Below are positions 1-6,592 of a stretch of 7,989 nt of DNA, piece by piece. Numbering within the stretch: the stretch's first letter is position 1; every line of letters starts with the position of its first letter. Location of the stretch: the NCBI GenBank assembly GCA_009885415.1, contig VFKU01000667.1:1-7989 (forward strand), read 5' to 3'. The translations under genes were made by a program, and so were the position numbers. The notes below the pieces were generated by a model, which worked only from the letters and a program-made list of their open reading frames with translations, did no database searches and was not told the DNA's origin. The DNA is from Rhodothermota bacterium. Its GTDB lineage: Bacteria; Hydrogenedentota; Hydrogenedentia; Hydrogenedentales; GCA-2746185.

Positions 1-1318
1 CGGGGGAGCCGGATAGGTTAGCGGCAGCCATGGACAATGCCGACGTGCCGATCGAGATCGAAAGCGGCCGCGCAACGCCCAAGGGCCACCAGACCCGCGT
101 CGCGGTCCCGACGAGACGCTCACGGGAAATCCACCCGAGCGCGCGGCTGTCCGGCGCGGAACCGGCGCCGTTCGACAACAGAAAATAATGCGCGGCGGGC
201 ACTGCAGTAAATTCCTTGCTCTTGCTCATGCCGAACTTCCCACCCTGGCCGTTCGGCGTGAATCGCGGCTCGCTCAGAATGCCCGCGCCCGTCACCGGCT
301 TGTTGTCGATCTCCAGCCGGCCGTCCTGCAGGTACACCTTCTCCTCCGGCAATCCGGCGACGATGCCCAAGAGCAGCTCCGGTGCCTTCGATCCCTTCGG
401 CGGCCTATAGAGGACGACATCGCCGCGGCGCGGCTCGCGCCCGCGGCCGATTCGAATGCCGGTGAACGGAATCGGCAGACCGAGAGAAAATCGGATGAAG
501 AGGTGCTCGCCACGCGCGACCGCGCCGGCGAGGCCGTCGGAATAGACCTTCACCGTGCGGCCGACGAACACCCGCACCAAGGTATACAACGCGATCAGCG
601 TCCAGCCGCCGCGCCACCACCACGTACCGGTGAAGCCGGAAAAATCTCGCCAGTGCGATTTCGGAAACCAGATTGCCGTCACCCGGCCGAGAATGTTCTT
701 GTGAGGCATGAACCCGAACCAGCGCGCATCGCGGCTCTGACCACTGTTGTCGCCGAAGAGCAACACACAGCCCTCGGGCACGAGCGAGTGCGCGTCATCG
801 TCGATAAGCCCGTAGCCCTCGCTCCGCCCGGTCTCGTCCGTGTAATACACATCGGGCATGTCCGGCGGGAGCGCGAGTGGCTCGCCGTTGATGTAAATAT
901 TTCCGTTGCGAATCAGCACCCGTTCGCCCGGCAATCCCACCACTCGCTTCACCAGCGTATCGTGTTCCATTCGGTTTTCAGCCGATTTGAAGACGACAAT
1001 GTCCCAGCGTTCGGGCAGCGGACCTTTCCACAGCCACTTATCGGTGTACCAAATCGTCGTACGTGTGAAGGGAATGCGGAAGCCGTTGAAGGGCCAGCGC
1101 ACGCCATAGGCGTGCTTGTTCACGAAAATGCGATCGTCGATCCGCAAGGTCGGAATCATCGAGCCGGAGGGAATCTTGAAGGGCTCCGCGATCGGCCATC
1201 GGATCAGCATCGCGATGCCGACGGCGATGGCGATACTCTTGGTCCATTCCCAGCCGGTCTGGAGCCAAGGGTGACGATTCGGCGTTGGAGAAGGGCTTGC
1301 ATCGGGATTCGAGGCCAT
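1..1318 (-). CDS. lepB: Signal peptidase I, bi-domain, second paralog (3' end beyond window)
   Basis: Type I signal peptidase, a membrane-bound Ser/Lys protease that cleaves signal peptides from exported proteins outside the cytoplasmic membrane. Reading the minus strand from ATG at 1318 gives 439 codons without a stop to the window edge, so the C-terminus is missing. A membrane segment lies near residues 28-42. The first domain is complete: box B SGSMIPTL with nucleophile Ser53, VKRVVGLPGE with general base Lys124, and box E GDNSGQSRDARWFGFMP (189-205). A hydrophobic, Trp-rich stretch (about 233-252) leads to a second SPase-like domain (about 253-417). It keeps the fold landmarks (IPFT at 283-286, RRGDVVLY, GLPEEKV, a box E-like PDSRALGWI), but Gly262 and Gly318 align with the catalytic Ser and Lys. 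The start is 7 bases after the upstream paralog's stop, with no clear Shine-Dalgarno, suggesting coupled translation. The family call is firm; the role of the second domain is unknown. Confidence 0.93.
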   Translation of the reverse strand, partial: MASNPDASPSPTPNRHPWLQTGWEWTKSIAIAVGIAMLIRWPIAEPFKIPSGSMIPTLRIDDRIFVNKHAYGVRWPFNGFRIPFTRTTIWYTDKWLWKGPLPERWDIVVFKSAENRMEHDTLVKRVVGLPGERVLIRNGNIYINGEPLALPPDMPDVYYTDETGRSEGYGLIDDDAHSLVPEGCVLLFGDNSGQSRDARWFGFMPHKNILGRVTAIWFPKSHWRDFSGFTGTWWWRGGWTLIALYTLVRVFVGRTVKVYSDGLAGAVARGEHLFIRFSLGLPIPFTGIRIGRGREPRRGDVVLYRPPKGSKAPELLLGIVAGLPEEKVYLQDGRLEIDNKPVTGAGILSEPRFTPNGQGGKFGMSKSKEFTAVPAAHYFLLSNGAGSAPDSRALGWISRERLVGTATRVWWPLGVARPLSISIGTSALSMAAANLSGSP

Positions 1319-1325
1319 AAGCGCG

Positions 1326-2810
1326 CTAGTGTAGGCGATCGCCGCCCACGCTTTCGACCTGGGCCGACGCGCGCACGCGCCCCCGCCGCCCCCACGGCCG
1401 CCACACCGCCAGCGTGCGCCCCACGACATCGCGCGGGCGAAGCCTGAGCAGCCGCGCCTCCTCCGCGCCGGGCCCGCGAACGATCACGCGCAAACCGCGC
1501 TCCCGCGCGACCGACACCACCTCGCCGAAGTAGAGATCGAAGGCGCCGCGCGAACTGGACATGAGAAAACAGACCACGTCGCCCGGCGCAGGAACGCGCC
1601 ACCAGAACGGGCGGTAGTTGGTAAATGGAACGCGCGGCCCATACCCGATGCGATTCACAAGCACGCGATCGCCCCGGCGCAAGCCAAGCGCGGGAATCGC
1701 GCCGCGCAATTTCCACGAGAACGCCAGAAATCCAGGGATGAGTTCCCACAACGCGACCAGCGCGAGCGTGCCAAAAAAAACGAAACGCCCGCGGGGTGAT
1801 TCGAGAAAGCCTGAGAGATCACGCGCGCGGCCAATGGGCGTGACGATGGCAAAGGCCCGGCCGATCAGATTGCCCCGCGGCACCCATCCGAAAATCCGGC
1901 TGTCGATGCTCTGCGGGCCGTTGTCGCCCAACAAGAAATAGTGCCCCTCCGGCACGACCGTGGTCTCCGGCGAATCCGACACCCCATAGATCGAAGGGCC
2001 TTGCTTTCGTATCTGGCTTTGCAGCCAGTCTTTGATGAGAGCCTTGCCGCCCGGACTGAGTTTTGCCGTCAGTCTGATCGCCGTGTTGGGTCCGATCTTC
2101 CTCACATTAAGATTTCGGATCTGTTCCTTCAGCACCGCGAGTTCTCGTCCGAGTTGTATGCGTTGCGGCGATGCGCTGTCGGTCACATCCGCCGGGATCA
2201 GGCCGGACTTTGCCCACGTCAGCGCAAGCCGGTTGACCTCCTCGTCCGTTGCTTCCAGGCCGACCGTGTAGTTCAGCTTGCCGTCTAGTCCGGCGGGCGG
2301 CTCGACGAACACGTGGTTGATGCGCAAAGCGCCGTGATTCAACTGCACGACATCGCCCGGAAGGCCGACAACCCGCTTGATCAACACGTAGCCCTCGCTC
2401 GTGGGTTCCGGAGAATCGAAGGCCACGATGTCCCACCGCCTCGGCGCGCCGGTCGAGAAAATTCGCTGCGCGGTAAAGGGGACCCTCGGCCCGAAGGCGA
2501 GCTTGTTCACGGCGACGCGGTCGCGGGCGATAAGCGAGGGCACGCCGTGCAGTGTCGGATCCATCGACGGTGAGGGAATGCTGTACACCGTGACCATGCC
2601 CCAGCGCACGATGAAAAAGAGAATGAGCAGCCGCAACCAGCTCAGGCCGTTCGCACTCGACCACGGGCCCGTAAGTGCGCGTAGCGCCCTGCCCACGCTG
2701 CCGCCGGACACAAAGCGCGGCCAGAAATTCCGCCGATCGCGCATGCGCCGCCGGCGGTCGCGCGAAGCGCGGCGGCGATCCCGCTGAGCGGGCTCAATGG
2801 GCGCGTCCAC
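1326..2810 (-). CDS. lepB: Signal peptidase I, bi-domain, first paralog with insertion
   Basis: Second type I signal peptidase, 494 residues against about 324 for E. coli LepB. The start is GTG at 2810, two bases after the lepA stop, with GGAG 7 bases upstream inside the end of lepA. The N-terminus is very basic (Arg-rich, residues 10-27), then a membrane segment at about 58-75. Domain 1 has IPSPSMDPTL with Ser82, VLIKRVVGLPGD with Lys145, and box E GDNGPQSIDSRIFGWVP (295-311). About 110 residues (roughly 175-285), partly a predicted helix (214-240), are inserted between the Lys box and box E. A second hydrophobic segment (343-364) precedes a degenerate copy of the fold (about 365-480). The copy repeats the motif YGPRVPFT (390-397), matching FGPRVPFT at 106-113. 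Gly370 and Gly429 align with the catalytic Ser and Lys, so the C-terminal copy should be inactive. The family is certain; why two enzymes sit in tandem is not known. Confidence 0.95.
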   Translation of the reverse strand: MDAPIEPAQRDRRRASRDRRRRMRDRRNFWPRFVSGGSVGRALRALTGPWSSANGLSWLRLLILFFIVRWGMVTVYSIPSPSMDPTLHGVPSLIARDRVAVNKLAFGPRVPFTAQRIFSTGAPRRWDIVAFDSPEPTSEGYVLIKRVVGLPGDVVQLNHGALRINHVFVEPPAGLDGKLNYTVGLEATDEEVNRLALTWAKSGLIPADVTDSASPQRIQLGRELAVLKEQIRNLNVRKIGPNTAIRLTAKLSPGGKALIKDWLQSQIRKQGPSIYGVSDSPETTVVPEGHYFLLGDNGPQSIDSRIFGWVPRGNLIGRAFAIVTPIGRARDLSGFLESPRGRFVFFGTLALVALWELIPGFLAFSWKLRGAIPALGLRRGDRVLVNRIGYGPRVPFTNYRPFWWRVPAPGDVVCFLMSSSRGAFDLYFGEVVSVARERGLRVIVRGPGAEEARLLRLRPRDVVGRTLAVWRPWGRRGRVRASAQVESVGGDRLH

Positions 2811-2812
2811 CT

Positions 2813-4627
2813 TTAGGCTCCGTCGTCATCCACCTTGAGCAGCGCCATGAAGGCCTCCTGCGGCACCTCCACCGACCCGACCTGCTTCATGCGTTTCTTG
2901 CCTGCCTTTTGCTTCTCGAGCAACTTGCGCTTGCGTGAGATGTCGCCGCCGTAACACTTGGCGGTCACGTTCTTGCCCATAGACTTGACCGTCTCGCGCA
3001 CGATAATCTTCCCGCCGATCGCCGCCTGGATCGCGATCTCGAACTGTTGCCGCGGGATAAGTTTTTGCAATTTTGCTGCGAGCCCGCGGCCCACGATCGC
3101 GGCGCGGTCGCGGTGCACGATGCACGAGAGCGCATCCACGCGATCTCCGTTCAGCATGATGTCGAGCTTGACGAGATCGCCCGGCCGGTAACCGAGAATG
3201 CGGTACTCCAGCGACCCGTAGCCTCGCGTATACGTTTTAAGCTTGTCGTAAAAGTCGAGCACGATCTCCGCCAGCGGCATCTGATAAATCGCCATGCACC
3301 GGTTCGCGTCGATGTAGTCCACGCGGATATGAATCCCGCGCTTCTTCTTGCACAAATCGATCACCGCGCTCAGGTACTGCGTCGGCACCATGATGTCCGC
3401 CTCGATATACGGCTCCTCTGTGACGTCGATCTCGTTCGAGGGCGGCATCTTCGAGGCGTTTTCGATCTCCATCACCTCACCGCTGGTCAGCGTGACGCGG
3501 TAGGACACGTTGGGCACGGTCGTCACGAGCGTCAACCCGAATTCGCGTTCGAGGCGCTCCTGCACGATTTCCATGTGCAACAGCCCGAGGAAGCCGAGGC
3601 GATAGCCGAGCCCGAGCGCATCGGAGCTGTCCGCCTGGAAGGAGAACGAGCAGTCGTTCAGCCGCAGCCGATCGAGCGCGTCGCGCAATTGCATGTAGTC
3701 CGTGTCGGCCGCCGGGTACATGCCGCAGAACACGACCGGTTTCGGCTCCGAATAGCCGGGCAGCGCCTCGGTGGCGGGCTTGAGCAAGTCGGTGACGGTG
3801 TCGCCGATCTTCGTCTTGTCGAGCGATCGGATGTTGCAGATCATATAGCCGACTTCGCCGGCCTCGAGATCTTCGGCCGCGCGCATCTGCGGCGTAAGCG
3901 ATCCGACTTCGATGACCTCGTATTTCTCGTCGTTCGACATCATTTTGACTTTGAAGCCGGCGGCGATCCGGCCTTCGACCACGCGCAGGTAAACAATGAC
4001 GCCGCGGTAATCGTTGTATACCGCGTCGAAAATCAGCGCGCGGAGGGGCGCTTTCCGATCGCCCTTGGGCGGCGGTATCCGCTCGACGATGGCCTCGAGG
4101 ATGTCTTCCACGCCCAGGCCCGATTTGCCGCTGGCGAGGACCGCCCGGCTACCGTCGAGCCCGACGATGTCGGTGAATTGCCGGCGGGCGGATTCGACAT
4201 CGGCGCTGGCGAGGTCGATTTTGTTGATGACCGGAATGATTTCGAGATGCTGCTCGATCGCTTTGTACGCGTTCGCCAGCGTCTGCGCCTCGACGCCCTG
4301 CGTCGCGTCCACCAGCAGCAGCGCGCCCTCGCAGGCCGCCAGGCTGCGCGAAACCTCATACGCGAAATCGACATGCCCCGGCGTGTCGATCAGGTTCAGG
4401 ACGTAGTCCTTCCCGTCTTTGCTCTTGTAGTTCATCCGCACCGCAACGGACTTGATCGTGATGCCGCGCTCGCGCTCGATGTCCATCGAGTCGAGCGTCT
4501 GCTCTTTCATCAACCGCTTGTCGATGGTCTTGGTGACTTCGAGCAGACGGTCCGCCAGCGTGGACTTGCCGTGATCGATGTGCGCGATGATGCTGAAATT
4601 TCGAATATTTTCGATCGGTGTGGTCAA
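2813..4627 (-). CDS. lepA: Elongation factor 4 (LepA GTPase)
   Basis: Ribosome-associated translational GTPase, called back-translocase or EF4, which acts on stalled or mistranslocated ribosomes and affects initiation and ribosome biogenesis. It is 604 residues, close to the usual 600. The G motifs are clear: AHIDHGKST (15-23), RGIT (54-57), DTPGH (81-85), NKID (135-138) and SGKSG (166-170, a mild variant of SAKTG). The LepA-specific basic C-terminal region near KRKLLEKQKAGKKRMKQVG is present. The start is TTG at 4627: an in-frame TGA lies three codons upstream, and the next start downstream would remove the P-loop. The Shine-Dalgarno is weak. It begins 31 bases after recO ends and stops 2 bases before the first lepB paralog. 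lepA next to lepB is a widespread arrangement, known from the E. coli lepA-lepB operon. Confidence 0.98.
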   Translation of the reverse strand: MTTPIENIRNFSIIAHIDHGKSTLADRLLEVTKTIDKRLMKEQTLDSMDIERERGITIKSVAVRMNYKSKDGKDYVLNLIDTPGHVDFAYEVSRSLAACEGALLLVDATQGVEAQTLANAYKAIEQHLEIIPVINKIDLASADVESARRQFTDIVGLDGSRAVLASGKSGLGVEDILEAIVERIPPPKGDRKAPLRALIFDAVYNDYRGVIVYLRVVEGRIAAGFKVKMMSNDEKYEVIEVGSLTPQMRAAEDLEAGEVGYMICNIRSLDKTKIGDTVTDLLKPATEALPGYSEPKPVVFCGMYPAADTDYMQLRDALDRLRLNDCSFSFQADSSDALGLGYRLGFLGLLHMEIVQERLEREFGLTLVTTVPNVSYRVTLTSGEVMEIENASKMPPSNEIDVTEEPYIEADIMVPTQYLSAVIDLCKKKRGIHIRVDYIDANRCMAIYQMPLAEIVLDFYDKLKTYTRGYGSLEYRILGYRPGDLVKLDIMLNGDRVDALSCIVHRDRAAIVGRGLAAKLQKLIPRQQFEIAIQAAIGGKIIVRETVKSMGKNVTAKCYGGDISRKRKLLEKQKAGKKRMKQVGSVEVPQEAFMALLKVDDDGA

Positions 4628-4658
4628 TTCGGGTCACTTCACGCGGCCAGGCCGCTCA

Positions 4659-5402
4659 TCATTTCACCGGGACCGCCCCGGCCTTGTTTCTCATTTGATC
4701 CAGCACGCGCGCACTGCGCAGCGTGAGGTCCATCTGCCTTTCCGTATACGCGCATAGCAGCCGAAGCAGCTTCGCGCCCTCGCCCGAAGCGGGACACGCG
4801 CCCGCTCCGGCCACCTGCTGAAGCAGCGACAATTCCGCCGCCGTCAGCGAATAATCCTTCTTCGCGCTCGAGCGCGTCGCACCGCCATCGAGCGAAAATC
4901 CACACGCGCCCTCCAGCGGCGCGCCCGTAAAACAATCGCGATCCAGCATCGGCGCAAAACCCGCCGCCGACAACAAGCGCAGCAGCATCCGACAGGCGTA
5001 CACCTCCGCCGGACCGGCCCACGCCGCGAGACCTTCGAGTCCCTGCACCAAGGCGCTGTACAGCGGCGCACTCGGCTCATTCTCGTGCGCCGTCTTCAGC
5101 GCGACCTCGAGCGCCACCGATCCGCACATCGACTTGTCCAAATCCGCCTTCAGCGCCGGGAAGCTGTCCAGCACCAGGCAATCGGTCAGCGTCTGGATCG
5201 ACCGCGACTCCTTCCAAATCACGCCGATCTCGACGCGGCTAAACGTGTCCAGCGCGGCGCCCGACGCCGAGCCCGGCCGTCGCGCGCCCTTCACCATGCA
5301 CGCCAGCCGCCCGCGGCCCGGCGTCACAAAGGTCACGATGCGGCTCGTCTGGCTGTAATCCACGCCACGGACCACCACCGCTTCCGTATGCTCGATCGCC
5401 AC
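4659..5402 (-). CDS. recO: DNA repair protein RecO
   Basis: RecO takes part in RecFOR recombination repair: with RecR it helps load RecA onto SSB-coated single-stranded DNA. I place the start at GTG 5402 (GTG GCG ATC GAG), giving 247 residues, the usual RecO size. GAGG lies 6 bases upstream (5409-5412). The frame is open to an ATG at 5597, but the extra 65 residues are low-complexity and would cross the promoter region. The N-terminal OB-fold half reads AIEHTEAVVVRGVDYSQTSR, followed by the typical G-G-RLACMVKGARRP pattern (about 26-43), then a helical C-terminal half. The region corresponding to the zinc module keeps Cys157, Cys167 and the GG at 173-174, but the usual CxxC pairs are incomplete, so zinc binding is doubtful. 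First gene of the recO-lepA-lepB-lepB operon. The family call rests on N-terminal pattern, length and context. Confidence 0.88.
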   Translation of the reverse strand: MAIEHTEAVVVRGVDYSQTSRIVTFVTPGRGRLACMVKGARRPGSASGAALDTFSRVEIGVIWKESRSIQTLTDCLVLDSFPALKADLDKSMCGSVALEVALKTAHENEPSAPLYSALVQGLEGLAAWAGPAEVYACRMLLRLLSAAGFAPMLDRDCFTGAPLEGACGFSLDGGATRSSAKKDYSLTAAELSLLQQVAGAGACPASGEGAKLLRLLCAYTERQMDLTLRSARVLDQMRNKAGAVPVK

Positions 5403-5406
5403 GGCG

Positions 5407-5412
5407 CACCTC
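5407..5412 (-). promoter_or_regulatory. Shine-Dalgarno of recO (fixes the start)
   Basis: GAGGTG on the minus strand, with GAGG 6 bases before GTG at 5402. It supports the short RecO over the 312-residue reading from 5597. Confidence 0.6.
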
Positions 5413-5491
5413 GCCCGCCCGTCCGGCAGGACCGCACACCTCTCCAACCGGCAACGCGATCGCGGAGGAAACACACCGGGACGGGACGCCC

Positions 5492-5520
5492 ATTTTACCA
5501 GCACGCGAAAACTCCGGCAA
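5492..5520 (-). promoter_or_regulatory. Sigma70-type promoter of the recO-lepA-lepB operon
   Basis: On the minus strand, TTGCCG (5515-5520) and TAAAAT (5492-5497) are separated by exactly 17 bases. A TG one base before the -10 box makes it an extended -10. The predicted transcript start is near 5485, leaving a leader of about 83 bases before the GTG of recO. No equally good promoter was noticed in the short gaps downstream, so it may drive all four genes. The boxes were matched by eye. Confidence 0.55.
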
Positions 5521-5567
5521 AAAAGCGGCAAACCGCGCCCTTTGCCCCTCGCCGGAGGCGCCGCGCG

Positions 5568-5576
5568 TGGTACGAT
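5568..5576 (+). promoter_or_regulatory. Possible extended -10 of uppP
   Basis: TGGTACGAT fits the TGnTAnnAT extended -10 form and lies 31 bases before the GTG start. No convincing -35 is spaced correctly: TTGCCC at 5542-5547 is 23 bases away, which is too far. Weak candidate. Confidence 0.28.
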
Positions 5577-5595
5577 TCCGCCGGGCCGCGCGCCC

Positions 5596-5602
5596 AAGGG
5601 GG
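5596..5602 (+). promoter_or_regulatory. Shine-Dalgarno of uppP (fixes the start)
   Basis: AAGGGGG ends 5 bases before GTG at 5608. This favours the 271-residue protein over a longer reading from ATG 5542, whose extra residues are low-complexity and not family-like. Confidence 0.65.
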
Positions 5603-5607
5603 AATCG

Positions 5608-6423
5608 GTGGTTCTTTATCTAAAGGCTATTCTGCTTGCGGTCGTCGAGGGAGTGACCGAGTTCCTGCCGATCAGCAGCACCGGGCACCTGATCATCGTG
5701 GACGCCTTCGTCCGCCTCACCGAGGACGAGGCCTTCAACAAGGCCTTTATGGTCGTGATCCAGCTCCCGGCCATCCTCGCGGTCGTGGCCTATTTCTGGA
5801 AAGACCTCTGGCCCTTCACGCGCAGCGGCGCACCCCGCCGCGATCTCTTCGCGCTCTGGACGAAGATCATCGTCGCCGTCGTGCCCGCGTTGGTGCTCGG
5901 AAAACTTCTCGATGATTTCCTCGAAGCGCACCTCTTCGCGCCCGTCCCCGTAGCGATCGCGCTCATCGTTGGCGGCGTTGTGCTGATCGCGCTCGAGCGG
6001 ATCGAGCGAACCGTGAAATACGAGAGCGTCGCCGCCATCCCGATGCGCACCGCCGTGCTCATCGGGTTCATCCAGTGCCTCGCCATGATCCCCGGCACCT
6101 CGCGCTCCGCCGCCAGCATCATCGGCGCCATGGCGCTGGGCGCAAACCGCCGCGCCGCCGCCGAATTCTCCTTCTTCCTCGCCATCCCCACCATGTTCGC
6201 CGCGACGGGTTACAAGCTGATGCAGGGCGGATTGGATTTCACCGGCGAACGGTGGGCCCTGATCGGCCTCGGCTCGGCGATCTCCTTCGCCGTGGCCTAT
6301 GCGGTCATCGCCGTCTTCATGGGCTACATCCGCGCGCGCAGCTTCGAACCCTTCGGCTACTACCGCATCACGCTCGGCGCACTCGTGCTCGCCGCCGCAT
6401 GGATGGGATGGATTGCGGCCTAA
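5608..6423 (+). CDS. uppP: Undecaprenyl-diphosphate phosphatase (UppP/BacA)
   Basis: Integral membrane phosphatase that converts undecaprenyl diphosphate to undecaprenyl phosphate, recycling the lipid carrier for peptidoglycan and other envelope polymers; extra copies give bacitracin resistance. From GTG 5608 it is 271 residues, like E. coli BacA (273). The first signature VEGVTEFLPISSTGH gives Glu14, Glu18, Ser24 and His27, matching the E-x3-E and SSTGH active-site residues. The second signature PGTSRSAASI gives Arg166, the conserved catalytic Arg. Several hydrophobic segments fill the rest (for example about 58-69, 108-129, 144-157 and the C-terminal 20 residues), as expected for a multi-pass protein. 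It diverges from recO and lies 169 bases before gap, which has its own promoter. No terminator is visible after the stop. Confidence 0.97.
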   Translation: MVLYLKAILLAVVEGVTEFLPISSTGHLIIVDAFVRLTEDEAFNKAFMVVIQLPAILAVVAYFWKDLWPFTRSGAPRRDLFALWTKIIVAVVPALVLGKLLDDFLEAHLFAPVPVAIALIVGGVVLIALERIERTVKYESVAAIPMRTAVLIGFIQCLAMIPGTSRSAASIIGAMALGANRRAAAEFSFFLAIPTMFAATGYKLMQGGLDFTGERWALIGLGSAISFAVAYAVIAVFMGYIRARSFEPFGYYRITLGALVLAAAWMGWIAA

Positions 6424-6437
6424 TTGCCCCGCAGTCT

Positions 6438-6467
6438 TTGACCGAACGCGCGGGAATTTGCGATAAT
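6438..6467 (+). promoter_or_regulatory. Sigma70-type promoter of gap
   Basis: TTGACC (6438-6443), 18-base spacer, GATAAT (6462-6467), with TG at 6459-6460 giving an extended -10. The predicted transcript start is near 6474, so the leader is about 119 bases. It starts only 14 bases after the uppP stop, so gap is probably transcribed on its own as well as by any read-through. The best promoter match in the window. Confidence 0.65.
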
Positions 6468-6480
6468 CCGCCCGCAATTC
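6454..6480. repeat. Inverted repeat over the gap -10 box, operator-like
   Basis: GAATTTGCG (6454-6462) and CGCAATTC (6473-6480) are inverted copies, apart from one extra T in the left arm. They flank and overlap the -10 box and predicted transcript start, where a repressor would bind. No regulator is encoded in the window. It could be chance. Confidence 0.35.
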
Positions 6481-6523
6481 GGCTAGATTTCCGCACACCG
6501 CGGCGATTCGCACGCGCCGGTCT

Positions 6524-6551
6524 CCGTCCGTTTCCAGAAAGGGACGGACGG
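6524..6551 (+). promoter_or_regulatory. Hairpin in the gap leader
   Basis: CCGTCCGT (6524-6531) and ACGGACGG (6544-6551) form a perfect 8-bp stem around a 12-base loop. It lies in the predicted 5' leader, ending 41 bases before the gap ATG. No T-run follows, so it is not an intrinsic terminator, and I recognise no riboswitch class. It could stabilise the transcript or bind a protein; function unknown. Confidence 0.45.
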
Positions 6552-6592
6552 CACGATCCCGGTACCAGCAACCAGGCAAGAGGAGCATCATC

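Noticed and set aside
188..1447. 419-codon open frame on the plus strand over the left signal peptidase
   Set aside because: It is antisense to a gene with clear catalytic motifs; its product is Arg/His/Ala-rich with no recognisable family. Long shadows are expected at this G+C.
3047..4726. 559-codon open frame antisense to lepA and the end of recO
   Set aside because: lepA on the other strand is unambiguous, and this frame encodes an Asp/Arg/His/Val-rich product typical of a reverse-strand shadow, with no start signal.
5403..5597. 65-residue N-terminal extension of RecO
   Set aside because: The frame is open, but the family N-terminus begins at GTG 5402, which has a good Shine-Dalgarno, and the extension covers the operon promoter.
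5542..5607. 22-residue N-terminal extension of UppP from ATG 5542
   Set aside because: The strong AAGGGGG site and the family length both point to GTG 5608; the extension also spans the proposed -10 box.
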